DNA of 64,000 bases from CBDCWT01 sp965223305 (GTDB taxonomy: Bacteria > Planctomycetota > Planctomycetia > Pirellulales > Pirellulaceae), in NCBI GenBank assembly GCA_965223305.1, contig CBDCWT010000042.1, forward strand, positions 110,172-174,171, read 5' to 3'. The translations under genes were made by a program, and so were the position numbers. Each line of letters starts with the position of its first letter. Positions within the stretch are counted from its first letter, which is position 1. Below, piece after piece: positions 26,452-34,868 of the stretch. The notes below the pieces were generated by a model. That model was not told the DNA's origin. It made no database searches and was given only the letters and a program-made list of their open reading frames with translations.

Positions 26452-27084
26452 ATGAGCGTCGAACTGTCAGCGGCGGATGTTGCCATCTTAGACTTGCTGC
26501 GTAAGAAGGAGTCGGCAACGGTTCCGGACCTCGGTTCCTTGTTGGGAGTGACCGCGACGGCGGTTCGTCAGCGTTTGAATCGCCTGATGGCGCAGGGCTA
26601 TGTGGACCGGCTGGCGGTCCGCGCCGGCCGCGGCCGGCCGAGTCATCGATACCAGCTAACGACGCTCGGCTTGCGAAAGGCGGGCACGAATTTTGGCGAC
26701 CTGTCAGTTGCTTTGTGGCAGGAATTTCGGGCCATTTCGGATCCCGAAGTTAAGCGAGGGCTGATTCAACGGATTTCCAAACGTCTGGCGGAGATGTACG
26801 CTGACCAGATTAGCGGAGAGACTCTGGAAGAGAAAATGGAATCGCTGGCTGATCTGTTTCGCAACCGGCAGATACCATTTTCGGTCGAGACGGAGGGGGA
26901 ATTGCCGGTGCTCACGGCGTTGGCGTGTCCTTACCCGGATCTGGCGGAACAGGACCGGGCGGTTTGCTCGATGGAGAGGATGTTGTTTTCTGAGATTTTG
27001 GGGAGTCCGATGCGGCTCTCGGCTTGCCGGCTCGACGATGGCGAGAGTTGTTGCAGCTTCGAGGCGGTAACCGAACGAAACTAG
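26452..27084 (+). CDS. sufR: SufR-type iron-sulfur transcriptional regulator
   Basis: A 210-residue regulator. It has an N-terminal winged helix-turn-helix (about 5-75, with the GVTATAVRQRLNRL recognition segment and the GRPSHRYQLT wing). A C-terminal Fe-S domain carries C159, C172, C192, C200 and C201. The stretch LACPYPDLAEQDRAVCSMER...CRLDDGESCC is the characteristic SufR signature. SufR senses cluster status with a 4Fe-4S centre and represses suf genes. The ATG at 26452 is preferred over the TTG just upstream, with GGAG nearby. It heads the operon, as in cyanobacteria and actinobacteria. Confidence 0.9.
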   Translation: MSVELSAADVAILDLLRKKESATVPDLGSLLGVTATAVRQRLNRLMAQGYVDRLAVRAGRGRPSHRYQLTTLGLRKAGTNFGDLSVALWQEFRAISDPEVKRGLIQRISKRLAEMYADQISGETLEEKMESLADLFRNRQIPFSVETEGELPVLTALACPYPDLAEQDRAVCSMERMLFSEILGSPMRLSACRLDDGESCCSFEAVTERN

Positions 27085-27134
27085 CGAGTTAGGCGTACAT
27101 CAAGTGAGTTGTTAGGTCAGGAAAGAAAGTTACC

Positions 27135-27764
27135 ATGACACAACCTTGGATTGAGGGACGGTTTGAAGAAAACGTCATTACGACGACGGTCGAGCAGGCG
27201 ATCAACTGGGCGCGGCAGTCGAGCATTTGGCCGATGACCTTTGGTCTGGCGTGTTGCGCGATCGAGATGATGGCGGCGGGTGCGAGCCGCTACGACATGG
27301 ACCGGTTTGGTGCGGGCGCGTTTCGGGCGACACCGCGGCAGTCGGATTTGATGATCGTAGCCGGCACCGTGACGTACAAAATGGGCAGTCGCGTGCGGCG
27401 GTTGTTTAACATGATGCCAGACCCTAAGTTCGTGATCGCCATGGGGGCTTGTACGGTCGGTGGTGGACCGTACTTCAAGTGGGGCTATCACGTGGTGAAG
27501 GGTGTCGACTTAGTAGTGCCTGTGGATGTCTACGTGCCGGGATGCCCTCCCCGTCCTGAGGCGTTGCTAGAAGGACTCATGCGGATCCAGGACAAGATCA
27601 AGGGGCACAAGATCGCCAAACGTCAGGCCGCCGACGGCAGCAGCTCGCCATTTCGCGTGGGGACCAAGGTGGATGACGAGCTGCCGATTCCTCATCATTC
27701 GGGTTACGTCGCCGCTCCGGCTGACAACGAGCCGATGCGAAGTCATCAGAAGATTACTGGGTAG
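27135..27764 (+). CDS. NADH-quinone oxidoreductase subunit B-like protein (stand-alone NuoB)
   Basis: A 209-residue protein with a good AGGAAAG ribosome site. It matches complex I subunit NuoB/PSST: FGLACCAIEMM with C40/C41, GACTVGGGP with C106, and VPGCPPRPEALLEGL with C137. These are the four ligands of cluster N2, with spacings (65 and 31) found in one common NuoB variant. The C-terminal 50 residues extend past the usual core. No other nuo gene is in the window. The gene lies between sufR and sufC with 50- and 43-bp gaps, so it is probably transcribed with the suf genes. It may be the only nuoB or a paralogue; the sequence alone cannot tell. Confidence 0.88.
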   Translation: MTQPWIEGRFEENVITTTVEQAINWARQSSIWPMTFGLACCAIEMMAAGASRYDMDRFGAGAFRATPRQSDLMIVAGTVTYKMGSRVRRLFNMMPDPKFVIAMGACTVGGGPYFKWGYHVVKGVDLVVPVDVYVPGCPPRPEALLEGLMRIQDKIKGHKIAKRQAADGSSSPFRVGTKVDDELPIPHHSGYVAAPADNEPMRSHQKITG

Positions 27765-27807
27765 GCAAAAGACACGAACCAGCGATGAACAATCAATAGG
27801 CGCTGAA

Positions 27808-28632
27808 ATGACCGACGTTCTGAGTATTGAGAATTTGCAAGTCACCGTCGAAGGTAAGCCGATTCTGCGCGGCGTCGATCTCGAGATGAAGCGGGGCGAG
27901 ACGCATGCGTTGATGGGGCCCAATGGATCGGGCAAGAGTACGTTGGGGTTGGCCATCATGGGACATCCCAAGTACGAGGTGACGCAGGGCACGATCCGCT
28001 TGAACGGCGAGGACCTCACCGAGCTGGCTCCGGACGAACGTGCTCGAGCGGGTTTGTTTATGGCCTTTCAGCGACCGGTCGCGATCCCAGGCGTGAAGAT
28101 GGCGGACTTTTTGCGTCACGCGACGACGAACGTCCGCCGGCCGGAGCGCAAGGAGGGTGAGGAGCTGATTCCGATGCGAGAATTCCGCAAGGAGCTCAAA
28201 TCGAAAATGGAGCAACTGAGGATGGACGTTCAGTTTGCCCGCCGTTACGTCAACGACGGTTTTTCTGGAGGTGAAATGAAGCGGGCGGAGATCCTGCAGT
28301 TGGCGATGCTACAGCCCAAGTTCGCGGTTCTGGACGAGACAGATAGCGGTCTGGATGCCGACGCGGTCCGCCTGGCGAGCGAGAGCATCGCCGACATTGG
28401 CCGCGAGAAGATGGGGCTCTTGATCATTACTCACCACGACAAGTTGCTGGTTCACAACCCACCCGATTTCACTCATGTGATGCTGGGAGGTCGAATTGTC
28501 GAAACGGGCGGGGTCGAACTGGCAAACGAGCTACATACCGAGGGCTACGAGCGGGTCCGCCGGGACAATCCCGACGCCGACGCCGAGAATCGGGCGATGG
28601 AGCAGCAAGAGGAAACAAGTGTGGCTTCGTAG
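27808..28632 (+). CDS. sufC: Fe-S cluster assembly ATPase SufC
   Basis: A 274-residue ABC ATPase of the SufBCD scaffold. ATG at 27808 begins the conserved start of the family; the frame is open further 5' but that part does not resemble SufC. Walker A is GPNGSGKST (37-45), the signature is FSGGEMKR, and Walker B is FAVLDETDSGLD with the SufC-specific DSGLD. ITHHDKLL is the H-loop. SufC dimerises on the SufB-SufD complex and its ATP hydrolysis remodels the scaffold. It is followed by sufB and sufD, in the order C-B-D rather than the common B-C-D. The C-terminus is about 20 residues longer than usual. Confidence 0.95.
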   Translation: MTDVLSIENLQVTVEGKPILRGVDLEMKRGETHALMGPNGSGKSTLGLAIMGHPKYEVTQGTIRLNGEDLTELAPDERARAGLFMAFQRPVAIPGVKMADFLRHATTNVRRPERKEGEELIPMREFRKELKSKMEQLRMDVQFARRYVNDGFSGGEMKRAEILQLAMLQPKFAVLDETDSGLDADAVRLASESIADIGREKMGLLIITHHDKLLVHNPPDFTHVMLGGRIVETGGVELANELHTEGYERVRRDNPDADAENRAMEQQEETSVAS

Positions 28633-28708
28633 GCGCAGGTTGAAACAGCGACTCCCCGGCACTTAGTTTTCTCGTGGCACAACACGACTCGAACGAAGGT
28701 CAACTCAG

Positions 28709-30118
28709 ATGGCAACTGATGTAGGCTTACCTCGCGAAAAGATTGGCGAGATCAACAAGTACGATTTCCATACCGAGGCCAAGGCGGTCTTCAAAGCCCA
28801 GAAAGGGCTCTCTCCAGAAATCGTGGCCCAGATTTCGGAGATGAAGGGGGAACCCGACTGGATGCGCCAGTTTCGCTTGGACAGCCTGGCAGTCTTTGAG
28901 TCCAAGCCGATGCCGCGTTGGGGCGGTGACATCAACGTCAACTTCGACGACATCTACTACTACCTGAAGCCAGCCGACAAGCAGGGCCGCAGCTGGGACG
29001 AAGTACCTGAGGAAATCAAGGAGACTTTCGAGAAGCTCGGCATCCCGGAAGCCGAACGCAAGTTCTTGGCGGGAGTCAAAGCACAGTTTGAGAGCGAAGT
29101 CGTTTACGGCTCGTTGAAGGAGGACTTGGGAAATCAGGGAGTTATCTTCACCGACACGGACTCGGCGGTCAGGGAGCATCCTGACCTGGTGCGGGAATAT
29201 TTCGGCACCATCATCCCGCCTCACGATAACAAGTTCGCGGCACTCAATTCCGCCGCCTGGTCCGGTGGTTCGTTCATCTACATCCCCCCCGGCGTGAAGG
29301 TTGATTTTCCGCTGCAGGCCTATTTCCGGATCAACGCCGAGAACATGGGACAGTTCGAGCGGACGTTGATCATTGTGGACGAAGGCGCCGAGGTGCACTA
29401 CGTCGAGGGCTGTACGGCACCGATGTACACCACCGAGAGCCTGCATTCCGCAGTTGTCGAGATCATTGTCAGAAAAGGCGGACGCTGCCGTTATACGACG
29501 ATTCAAAACTGGGCAAACAACATCTACAACCTAGTCACCAAGCGTGCCGTCGCCTATCAAGATGCGACGATGGAATGGGTGGATGGCAACCTCGGCAGCC
29601 GGCTGACCATGAAGTACCCGGCCGTTTACATGTTGGAACCGGGAGCCCGTGGCGAGATTCTATCCATCGCGTTTGCCAGCAAGGGCCAACATCAGGATGC
29701 GGGCGCAAAACTGGTGCACTGTGCACCCCACACCACCGGACAGATCATCTCCAAGTCAATTTCCAAAGACGGCGGGCGTAGCAGCTACCGAGGGCTTGTG
29801 CGTGCCGAGCGGGGTGCGTCGAATTCGAAGTGCAACGTTGTTTGCGATGCTCTCATCTTGGATCCTGACAGCCGTAGCGACACCTATCCTTACATCGAAA
29901 TCAATGAACAGGACGTTTCGATCGGCCACGAAGCAAGCGTGTCGCGAATTGGCGAAGAGCAACTGTTTTATCTCATGAGCCGCGGCATGAGTGAGGCTGA
30001 GGCCAGCACGATGATCGTCAACGGGTTCATCGAGCCACTCATCAAAGAGCTCCCGATGGAATACGCCGTCGAGATGAACCGTCTGATTCAACTGCAAATG
30101 GAAGGTTCGGTCGGTTGA
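28709..30118 (+). CDS. sufB: Fe-S cluster assembly protein SufB
   Basis: A 469-residue scaffold subunit of the SufBCD complex. It shows the typical N-terminus (INKYDFHTEAK), the IYIPPGVKVDFPLQAYFRIN beta-helix entry, IIVDEGAEVHYVEGCTAP, the NWANNIYNLVTKRAVA block, a long right-handed parallel beta-helix, and C-terminal ISRIGEEQLFYLMSRG with GFIEPLIKELPMEYAVE. Conserved residues for nascent cluster formation, such as the C-N-V-V-C pair and a late E-A-S region, are present. It accepts persulfide sulfur, normally from SufS with SufE or SufU; neither is found in this window. Length is standard. Confidence 0.95.
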   Translation: MATDVGLPREKIGEINKYDFHTEAKAVFKAQKGLSPEIVAQISEMKGEPDWMRQFRLDSLAVFESKPMPRWGGDINVNFDDIYYYLKPADKQGRSWDEVPEEIKETFEKLGIPEAERKFLAGVKAQFESEVVYGSLKEDLGNQGVIFTDTDSAVREHPDLVREYFGTIIPPHDNKFAALNSAAWSGGSFIYIPPGVKVDFPLQAYFRINAENMGQFERTLIIVDEGAEVHYVEGCTAPMYTTESLHSAVVEIIVRKGGRCRYTTIQNWANNIYNLVTKRAVAYQDATMEWVDGNLGSRLTMKYPAVYMLEPGARGEILSIAFASKGQHQDAGAKLVHCAPHTTGQIISKSISKDGGRSSYRGLVRAERGASNSKCNVVCDALILDPDSRSDTYPYIEINEQDVSIGHEASVSRIGEEQLFYLMSRGMSEAEASTMIVNGFIEPLIKELPMEYAVEMNRLIQLQMEGSVG

Positions 30119-30228
30119 GACAACGGCTCGGCTCTCATCGCCGCGCCCGCCGTTTCTGTTGAAGTTGCCACCGACCCTTGCTTGGAAGTTGCCCACGTCG
30201 GCGAACCGATTACCGTGACAACACCATC

Positions 30229-31539
30229 ATGACAACCACAACCCAACTTGGCTTCGATCAACCATCATTCGAGGCATTGCTGGACAGCCGCGACGAACCT
30301 GCTTGGTTGACGGCACAACGGCGAGCTGCCTGGGATCATTTTCAAGCGACTTCATGGCCGGCCCGCAACCACGAGGAGTGGATTCGAACCGACATTCGTT
30401 TGTTCAAGTTAGCTAACTACAGTTGGGCCCTGGAGAACGAGTCGCCGCCACAGCAGCTGCCTGCCTTGTTGGCCGAGCGGGTTGAGTTGGCAGGCCAATC
30501 TCTCTCTTGGAACAGCCGGCCTCAGCTGGCCGGTTTAGATGAAAAGTGGGCAAAGCGCGGTGTCTTGTTCGGCAGCCTCGAGGAGCTGGTCCGCGAACAC
30601 GGGGACAAGTTTCGAGACTATCTGATGACCCGTGCAGTCGATGCTCACTACGATCGATTCGCGGCGCTGCACGCCGCGTTTTGGTCTGGCGGCACACTGC
30701 TCTACGTTCCACGGGGTGTTGTCGTCGATGAGCCATTGCATGCATTGGCCGGCATGTCCGACGGCGGCGTCGACTTGGGACACATTCTGGTCATTCTCGA
30801 GGATGGCGCGGAGGCCACGCTACTGTGCGAGACTGCGGGTGTGGATGAAGCCGCTGGCGGACTTCATTGTGGCGCATGCGAGTTGATTGTCGGTGCTGGT
30901 GCTCACTTGCGGTTCGTCAACCTGCAAAACTGGGGCCAGGGCACGTGGCACTTTTCCCACCAAAAAGCGGTGGTTGGACGAGATGCCGGCTTGCAGTGGA
31001 CAATCGCCGCTATCGGTGCTCGCCTGGCAAAGGTGAACCAGCACGTGGCACTGGCGGGACCGGGTAGCCATTGCCAAGTGAACGGTGTGCTGTTCACTCA
31101 AGAGAAACAGCACCTCTCCTATCACACCCTGCAGCATCACGTCGCACCAAGCTGCCGTAGCGACTTCCTCTACAAGTCCGCTCAACAGGACAGGTCGCGG
31201 ACGGTCTGGAGAGGTATGATCAAGGTCGATTCCGGTGCTCAGCAAACGGACGGCTACCAGCGCAACGACAATCTACTGCTATCCGACACGGCTCGGGCCG
31301 ACTCGATCCCAGGGCTGGAAATCGAAGCCGACGACGTTCGTTGTACCCACGGTTCGACTTCCGGACGAGTCGATGAGGAACTGATCTTCTATGCAAGATG
31401 CCGAGGTTACACGCGCAAGGAAGCCGTGCAGATGATCGTGACCGGTTTCTTTCAGCAGATTTTCGATCGCATCACCATCGAGAGTGTCCGCACTGCACTT
31501 GGGCGGGCGATCGCGCGGCGAGTGCGCGAGTACGAATGA
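30229..31539 (+). CDS. sufD: Fe-S cluster assembly protein SufD
   Basis: A protein of 436 residues starting at ATG 30229. It is homologous to SufB but lacks the cluster-assembly cysteines, and forms the SufB-SufD heterodimer. Recognisable blocks are RNHEEWIRTDI near the N-terminus, LLYVPRGVVVDEPLHALAG, VNLQNWGQGTWHFSHQKA, and the C-terminal VDEELIFYARCRGYTRKEA followed by VTGFFQQIFDRI. It lies 110 bp after sufB. A 180-bp mobile element starts 31 bp downstream and separates it from the rest of the operon. Confidence 0.93.
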   Translation: MTTTTQLGFDQPSFEALLDSRDEPAWLTAQRRAAWDHFQATSWPARNHEEWIRTDIRLFKLANYSWALENESPPQQLPALLAERVELAGQSLSWNSRPQLAGLDEKWAKRGVLFGSLEELVREHGDKFRDYLMTRAVDAHYDRFAALHAAFWSGGTLLYVPRGVVVDEPLHALAGMSDGGVDLGHILVILEDGAEATLLCETAGVDEAAGGLHCGACELIVGAGAHLRFVNLQNWGQGTWHFSHQKAVVGRDAGLQWTIAAIGARLAKVNQHVALAGPGSHCQVNGVLFTQEKQHLSYHTLQHHVAPSCRSDFLYKSAQQDRSRTVWRGMIKVDSGAQQTDGYQRNDNLLLSDTARADSIPGLEIEADDVRCTHGSTSGRVDEELIFYARCRGYTRKEAVQMIVTGFFQQIFDRITIESVRTALGRAIARRVREYE

Positions 31540-31570
31540 GTTCCAAACCGTTGGCTTCCTGTGCTGAACT

Positions 31571-31750
31571 TAGCCCGGATTATTCATGAAGATCGTCGCG
31601 AGAGGTTGTAAGTACTTTCGTGGCAAGGAAGGCGAGCAATTCTTCCGCAGGCGTATTGAAGCAATACGTCGAGGGAGAATTGTGAAGCATGACGAAGCCA
31701 CGGATGGACTTACCACCTCGCAGCAGATCGCTCATGAATAATTCGGGTTA
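31571..31750 (+). mobile_element. 180-bp MITE, copy 1
   Basis: A 180-bp element bounded by 19-bp imperfect terminal inverted repeats, TAGCCCGGATTATTCATGA and, at the right end, TCATGAATAATTCGGGTTA. A second copy of the same length at 57194-57373 differs at only two positions. It carries an uninterrupted 51-codon frame, 31586-31741, starting inside the left repeat and ending in the right one, with a basic product (GKEGEQFFRRRIEAIRRGR). This looks like the fused remains of a transposase. No obvious target-site duplication is seen. The element lies inside the suf operon. Confidence 0.85.
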
Positions 31751-31849
31751 GGGAGATCGTCGGGAGCACGACGCGGCATACTGTAGCTGGTCGAGGGCCT
31801 CGCCCTGCCAGTTGCACTCGCCTGGGAAGGATAAGACCGTTCAACAGCC

Positions 31850-32167
31850 ATGTCCGAGTTTGTCAAAGCTGTCCGAGTTGCCGAGGTCGTTGAGGCCGGC
31901 AAGCTGATGCTGGAGATCGCGGACCGGCTTGTCGTCGTGCTGCATATCGATGGGCAGTTTTTCTGTATCGACGACGTTTGCACTCACGACGGTGGCCCGC
32001 TCGGCGAAGGCCAGTTGTGCGGGTTCGAATTGGCCTGTCCTCGCCACGGTGCTCGATTCGATGTCCGCACCGGAGAAGCGAAGACCATGCCCGCGACCGA
32101 GAGCACGGTGGTCCACGAGATCAAGCTCGACGGTGACGATCTGTATGTTCGCCTTCATGACGTGTAA
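31850..32167 (+). CDS. Rieske [2Fe-2S] ferredoxin-like protein
   Basis: A 105-residue soluble protein containing one Rieske domain. Cluster ligands are C44-x-H46 (CTHDGGPLG) and C63-x2-H66 (CPRHG). It resembles the small ferredoxins of dioxygenase systems and the Rieske proteins that accompany suf genes in many bacteria (NirD/SufE-adjacent type). It likely carries electrons in the cytoplasm. The gene lies 12 bp before the SufT-like gene and downstream of sufD, so it belongs to the same operon even though the MITE separates them. Confidence 0.88.
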   Translation: MSEFVKAVRVAEVVEAGKLMLEIADRLVVVLHIDGQFFCIDDVCTHDGGPLGEGQLCGFELACPRHGARFDVRTGEAKTMPATESTVVHEIKLDGDDLYVRLHDV

Positions 32168-32179
32168 GGAGAATTCAAA

Positions 32180-32497
32180 ATGCCGCTCAGCGAAGATCTG
32201 ATCCGCGAGGAGTTGAAGAAAGTTATCGACCCCGAGTTGTTTGTGAACATCGTCGATTTGGGCCTGGTCTACGTGGTCAACCTCGAAGACCGCGAAGATG
32301 GCAAGCAGGACATCAAGATCGAGATGACGCTGACCAGTCCGATGTGCCCGGCCGGGCCACAGCTGATCGCCAATAGCAAGCAGACGCTGGCGCAGCTCGA
32401 AGGTGTTGGCGAGGTCGAGGTGAAAATCGTGCTCGAACCAGCCTGGACACCGGATCGAATGACCGACGAAGCCCGCGACCATCTGGGCATCTTTTGA
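32180..32497 (+). CDS. SufT/MIP18-family (DUF59) Fe-S maturation protein
   Basis: A 105-residue protein of the DUF59 family. It shows IREELKKVIDPELFVNIVDLGLVY, the characteristic DPE-x-x-x-x-I-V-D-L-G-L-V block, and MTLTSPMCPAGPQL with the conserved cysteine. Relatives (SufT, PaaD, eukaryotic CIA2/MIP18) help deliver Fe-S clusters to target enzymes. AAGGAG lies 8 bases before the ATG. It ends the recognisable suf gene group. Confidence 0.9.
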   Translation: MPLSEDLIREELKKVIDPELFVNIVDLGLVYVVNLEDREDGKQDIKIEMTLTSPMCPAGPQLIANSKQTLAQLEGVGEVEVKIVLEPAWTPDRMTDEARDHLGIF

Positions 32498-32549
32498 ACT
32501 TCTCGCTGCGAGTCGCAGGAGACACCCGGTCGCCGGCAGCGCAGCCGCT

Positions 32550-33554
32550 ATGCAAGTGCTACTCTACGAGTTCGTGACCGGCGGCGGCTTGTGGCGGCTT
32601 GGCGAGGACCCGCAGCGTAGCCCGTTGCTGGCCGAGGGCAACGCGATGCTGGCGGCGCTCGCCACTGACCTGTGCGAACTACCACGGGTCTCGCCGATCG
32701 TCGTGTGGGACCGTCGCCTTGGTCCGTTCGATGTGAAAGGTTGCCATGTCGTAGAAGTCGCCGCCAGCGGTGAAGACCTACGTGCAATCGCCGAGCTGGC
32801 CAAGTCGGCAGATGCCGTCTTGCTGATTGCTCCCGAGTTCGATGGCCAGTTGACGAGGCTGAGTCGCACGGTGGAACTCGCTGGCGGCCGGTTGTTCAGC
32901 CCGCATGCCGACTTCATTGAGTTGGCCTCTGACAAATGGAGAACCAATCGGCGGTTGGGGAGCCGGGGCGTAAAGGTTCCCAACTCCCTTGCTCTCCCTG
33001 CAGAGGCCGGGCTGCCGGAGCGTTTCACCTATCCTGCCGTGCTCAAACCTCGCGCGGGCGCCGGCTCATTGGGTGTGCAGTTGGTAACTGAGGCCACGGC
33101 TCCCCAACTGGGGAAGCACGAGCGTTGGTGTTTGGAGGAGTTCTGCCCAGGAACGGCGGCCAGTGTCTCCGTGCTGTGTGGACCGGCTGGATCGCTCCTG
33201 CTGCCCCCCTGCCGTCAGCTCCAGCCTACCGACGGAAGATTCGAGTATCTCGGTGGCTCATATCCGTTACCGGGTCAGCTGCACGAGCGCGCACGCCGAC
33301 TCGCCGGGCAGGCGGTCGCGGCGCTACCAGCGACAACCGGCTACATTGGGCTCGACATAGTGCTCGGTCCTCCCGAGGACGGTAGCCGCGATGTTGTGAT
33401 CGAAGTCAATCCAAGATTGACAACGTCTTATCTGCTCCTCCGTCAGGCGGCCAAATCGAACATCGCAGCAGCCTTGCTGGCAACGGCACAGGGCCAACCG
33501 TACGAGTTGTCGTTCACTCAAGATCCTCTGGAGTTCTTTCTTCATTCCCTCTGA
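32550..33554 (+). CDS. ATP-grasp ligase, MfnD-like (H4MPT/methanofuran pathway)
   Basis: A 334-residue ATP-grasp protein. The opening QVLLYEFVTGGG, the nucleotide-binding FTYPAVLKPRAGAGSLGVQ (about 166-184) and the metal-binding VIEVNPRLTTSYLL (about 292-305) are typical of the methanofuran-biosynthesis ligase (tyramine-glutamate ligase MfnD) and of the ATP-grasp protein in bacterial H4MPT clusters. Its two downstream neighbours, a TIGR03123-like protein and an MfnE-like kinase, confirm that setting. In bacteria the group serves formaldehyde or formate C1 transfer. The exact substrate is inferred from archaeal work. Confidence 0.78.
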   Translation: MQVLLYEFVTGGGLWRLGEDPQRSPLLAEGNAMLAALATDLCELPRVSPIVVWDRRLGPFDVKGCHVVEVAASGEDLRAIAELAKSADAVLLIAPEFDGQLTRLSRTVELAGGRLFSPHADFIELASDKWRTNRRLGSRGVKVPNSLALPAEAGLPERFTYPAVLKPRAGAGSLGVQLVTEATAPQLGKHERWCLEEFCPGTAASVSVLCGPAGSLLLPPCRQLQPTDGRFEYLGGSYPLPGQLHERARRLAGQAVAALPATTGYIGLDIVLGPPEDGSRDVVIEVNPRLTTSYLLLRQAAKSNIAAALLATAQGQPYELSFTQDPLEFFLHSL

Positions 33555-33639
33555 CGGGAGGGCGACGCTCCTGCGGAGCCGCTCTCTCCACGTAGGAAAG
33601 ATGTCGCACAGCTCTTAACCTAGTGCGCGATTTCGTCTT

Positions 33640-33755
33640 TCGTCACTCTCCCCTCGGGGAGAGTCGGCCCGAGGGGCCGGAGAGGGGGAACCGTGGGCTA
33701 ACGCCCAGCGGCTGATTTCGAGCGTAGCCGAACTCGCCAGAGTTTGGTCGATTGC
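33640..33755 (-). repeat. Dispersed hairpin and GGGCTAACGCCC module pair
   Basis: Contains ACTCTCCCCTCGGGGAGAGT, a perfect 20-bp palindrome, followed by a GGCCC...GGGCC hairpin, then CGTGGGCTAACGCCCAGCGG and CGTAGCCGAACTCGCCAGAG. The same ordered pair occurs at 39331-39475, and in inverted order at 4580-4750; a single second module is at 48884-48945. Together with a degraded GGGAGGGCGA element (about 33556) it fills the gap between the two H4MPT genes. Confidence 0.75.
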
Positions 33756-33851
33756 AATTGACGCCTGGACCAATAGAATCACCTGCCGAGATGAACGGCA
33801 TTTCTGCAAACAGGAGAGGTCGCCACGCACAATTCGTCAACGCCGAATGAA

Positions 33852-34868
33852 GTGAATTGGCTAGGCATCGACATTGGAGGAGCCAATCTCAAGGTGGCCG
33901 ACGGGCGAGGGTATGCGAACTCGCAGCCGTTTGCTCTTTGGCGGCAGCACCACGCTCTGGCGGAACAGCTACGATTGTTGATCGCGCAGGCTCCGCACGC
34001 GGATCGCTTGGCCGTCACGATGACAGGCGAACTCGCCGATTGCTTTGAAACTAAGAGTGAGGGAGTGCGTTTTATCTTGGACGCAGTCCAACAGGCTGCG
34101 GAAGAGCGCCCCATACGTGTCTATCTCACGACGGGAGAGCTGGTCACGCCCGGGCGGGCATCTCAGCACCCCGAGCAGGTAGCCGCTGCCAACTGGCACG
34201 CCCTGGGCGCTTACACAGCGAGCCTTGTTCCCGAGGGATTTGGGCTGGTTATTGATGTCGGTTCCACAACGACCGACATCATCCCCGTGCTGGACGGCCG
34301 CCTGGCTGCACGGGCCACTGACGATACCGGCCGGCTTGTGGCGGGCGAGAGTTGGTTTACTTCGGCGTCGAGCGGGACGCCGGTGTGCGCCTTGCTCGAA
34401 CGGGTTCCGTACCGCGCCGGAACCTGCCCTATCGCGAACGAGCTGTTCGCGACCTCGCTGGACGCCTTCTTGATCCTGGGCGACCTGCCGGAGGACCCGA
34501 CTTCGACGTGCACCGCAGATGGCCGATTGGCCACCAGACCTTTTGCAGGAGCCAGGCTGAGCCGTATGATCTGTGCAGACTCCGACTCACTGGACCAAGG
34601 CGATCTTGTGGCCATCGCTCAGACGGTCGCGGATGCTGGACTTGGTCTGCTCAGAGCGGGAATCGAGCGCGTGATTGCGGAGATGGGCCGCACACCCGAG
34701 GTCGTCGTGGCAGCGGGCACGGGGGAGTTCTTGGTTCGCCGCGCGATCAGCCAACTGGCGGGGAAAACCAGCATGACAACCTTCGCTGAACAGTTCGGTC
34801 GGGAGCCATCACAGAGCGCGCCTGCACATGCCGTGGCCGCAATCGCTCGTGAGGCGAGGATTTCATGA
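33852..34868 (+). CDS. H4MPT-linked C1 transfer pathway protein (hydantoinase/oxoprolinase-like)
   Basis: A 338-residue protein with a GTG start; no in-frame ATG precedes it because a stop lies upstream. It opens with WLGIDIGGANLK, an ASKHA phosphate-binding loop, and has a second one, LVIDVGSTTTDIIPV (about 132-146), so it belongs to the acetate/sugar-kinase-like ATPase fold. The whole matches the TIGR03123-type protein always found in bacterial H4MPT clusters. Its enzymatic role is not established. It overlaps the downstream kinase gene by 4 bases. Confidence 0.82.
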   Translation: MNWLGIDIGGANLKVADGRGYANSQPFALWRQHHALAEQLRLLIAQAPHADRLAVTMTGELADCFETKSEGVRFILDAVQQAAEERPIRVYLTTGELVTPGRASQHPEQVAAANWHALGAYTASLVPEGFGLVIDVGSTTTDIIPVLDGRLAARATDDTGRLVAGESWFTSASSGTPVCALLERVPYRAGTCPIANELFATSLDAFLILGDLPEDPTSTCTADGRLATRPFAGARLSRMICADSDSLDQGDLVAIAQTVADAGLGLLRAGIERVIAEMGRTPEVVVAAGTGEFLVRRAISQLAGKTSMTTFAEQFGREPSQSAPAHAVAAIAREARIS

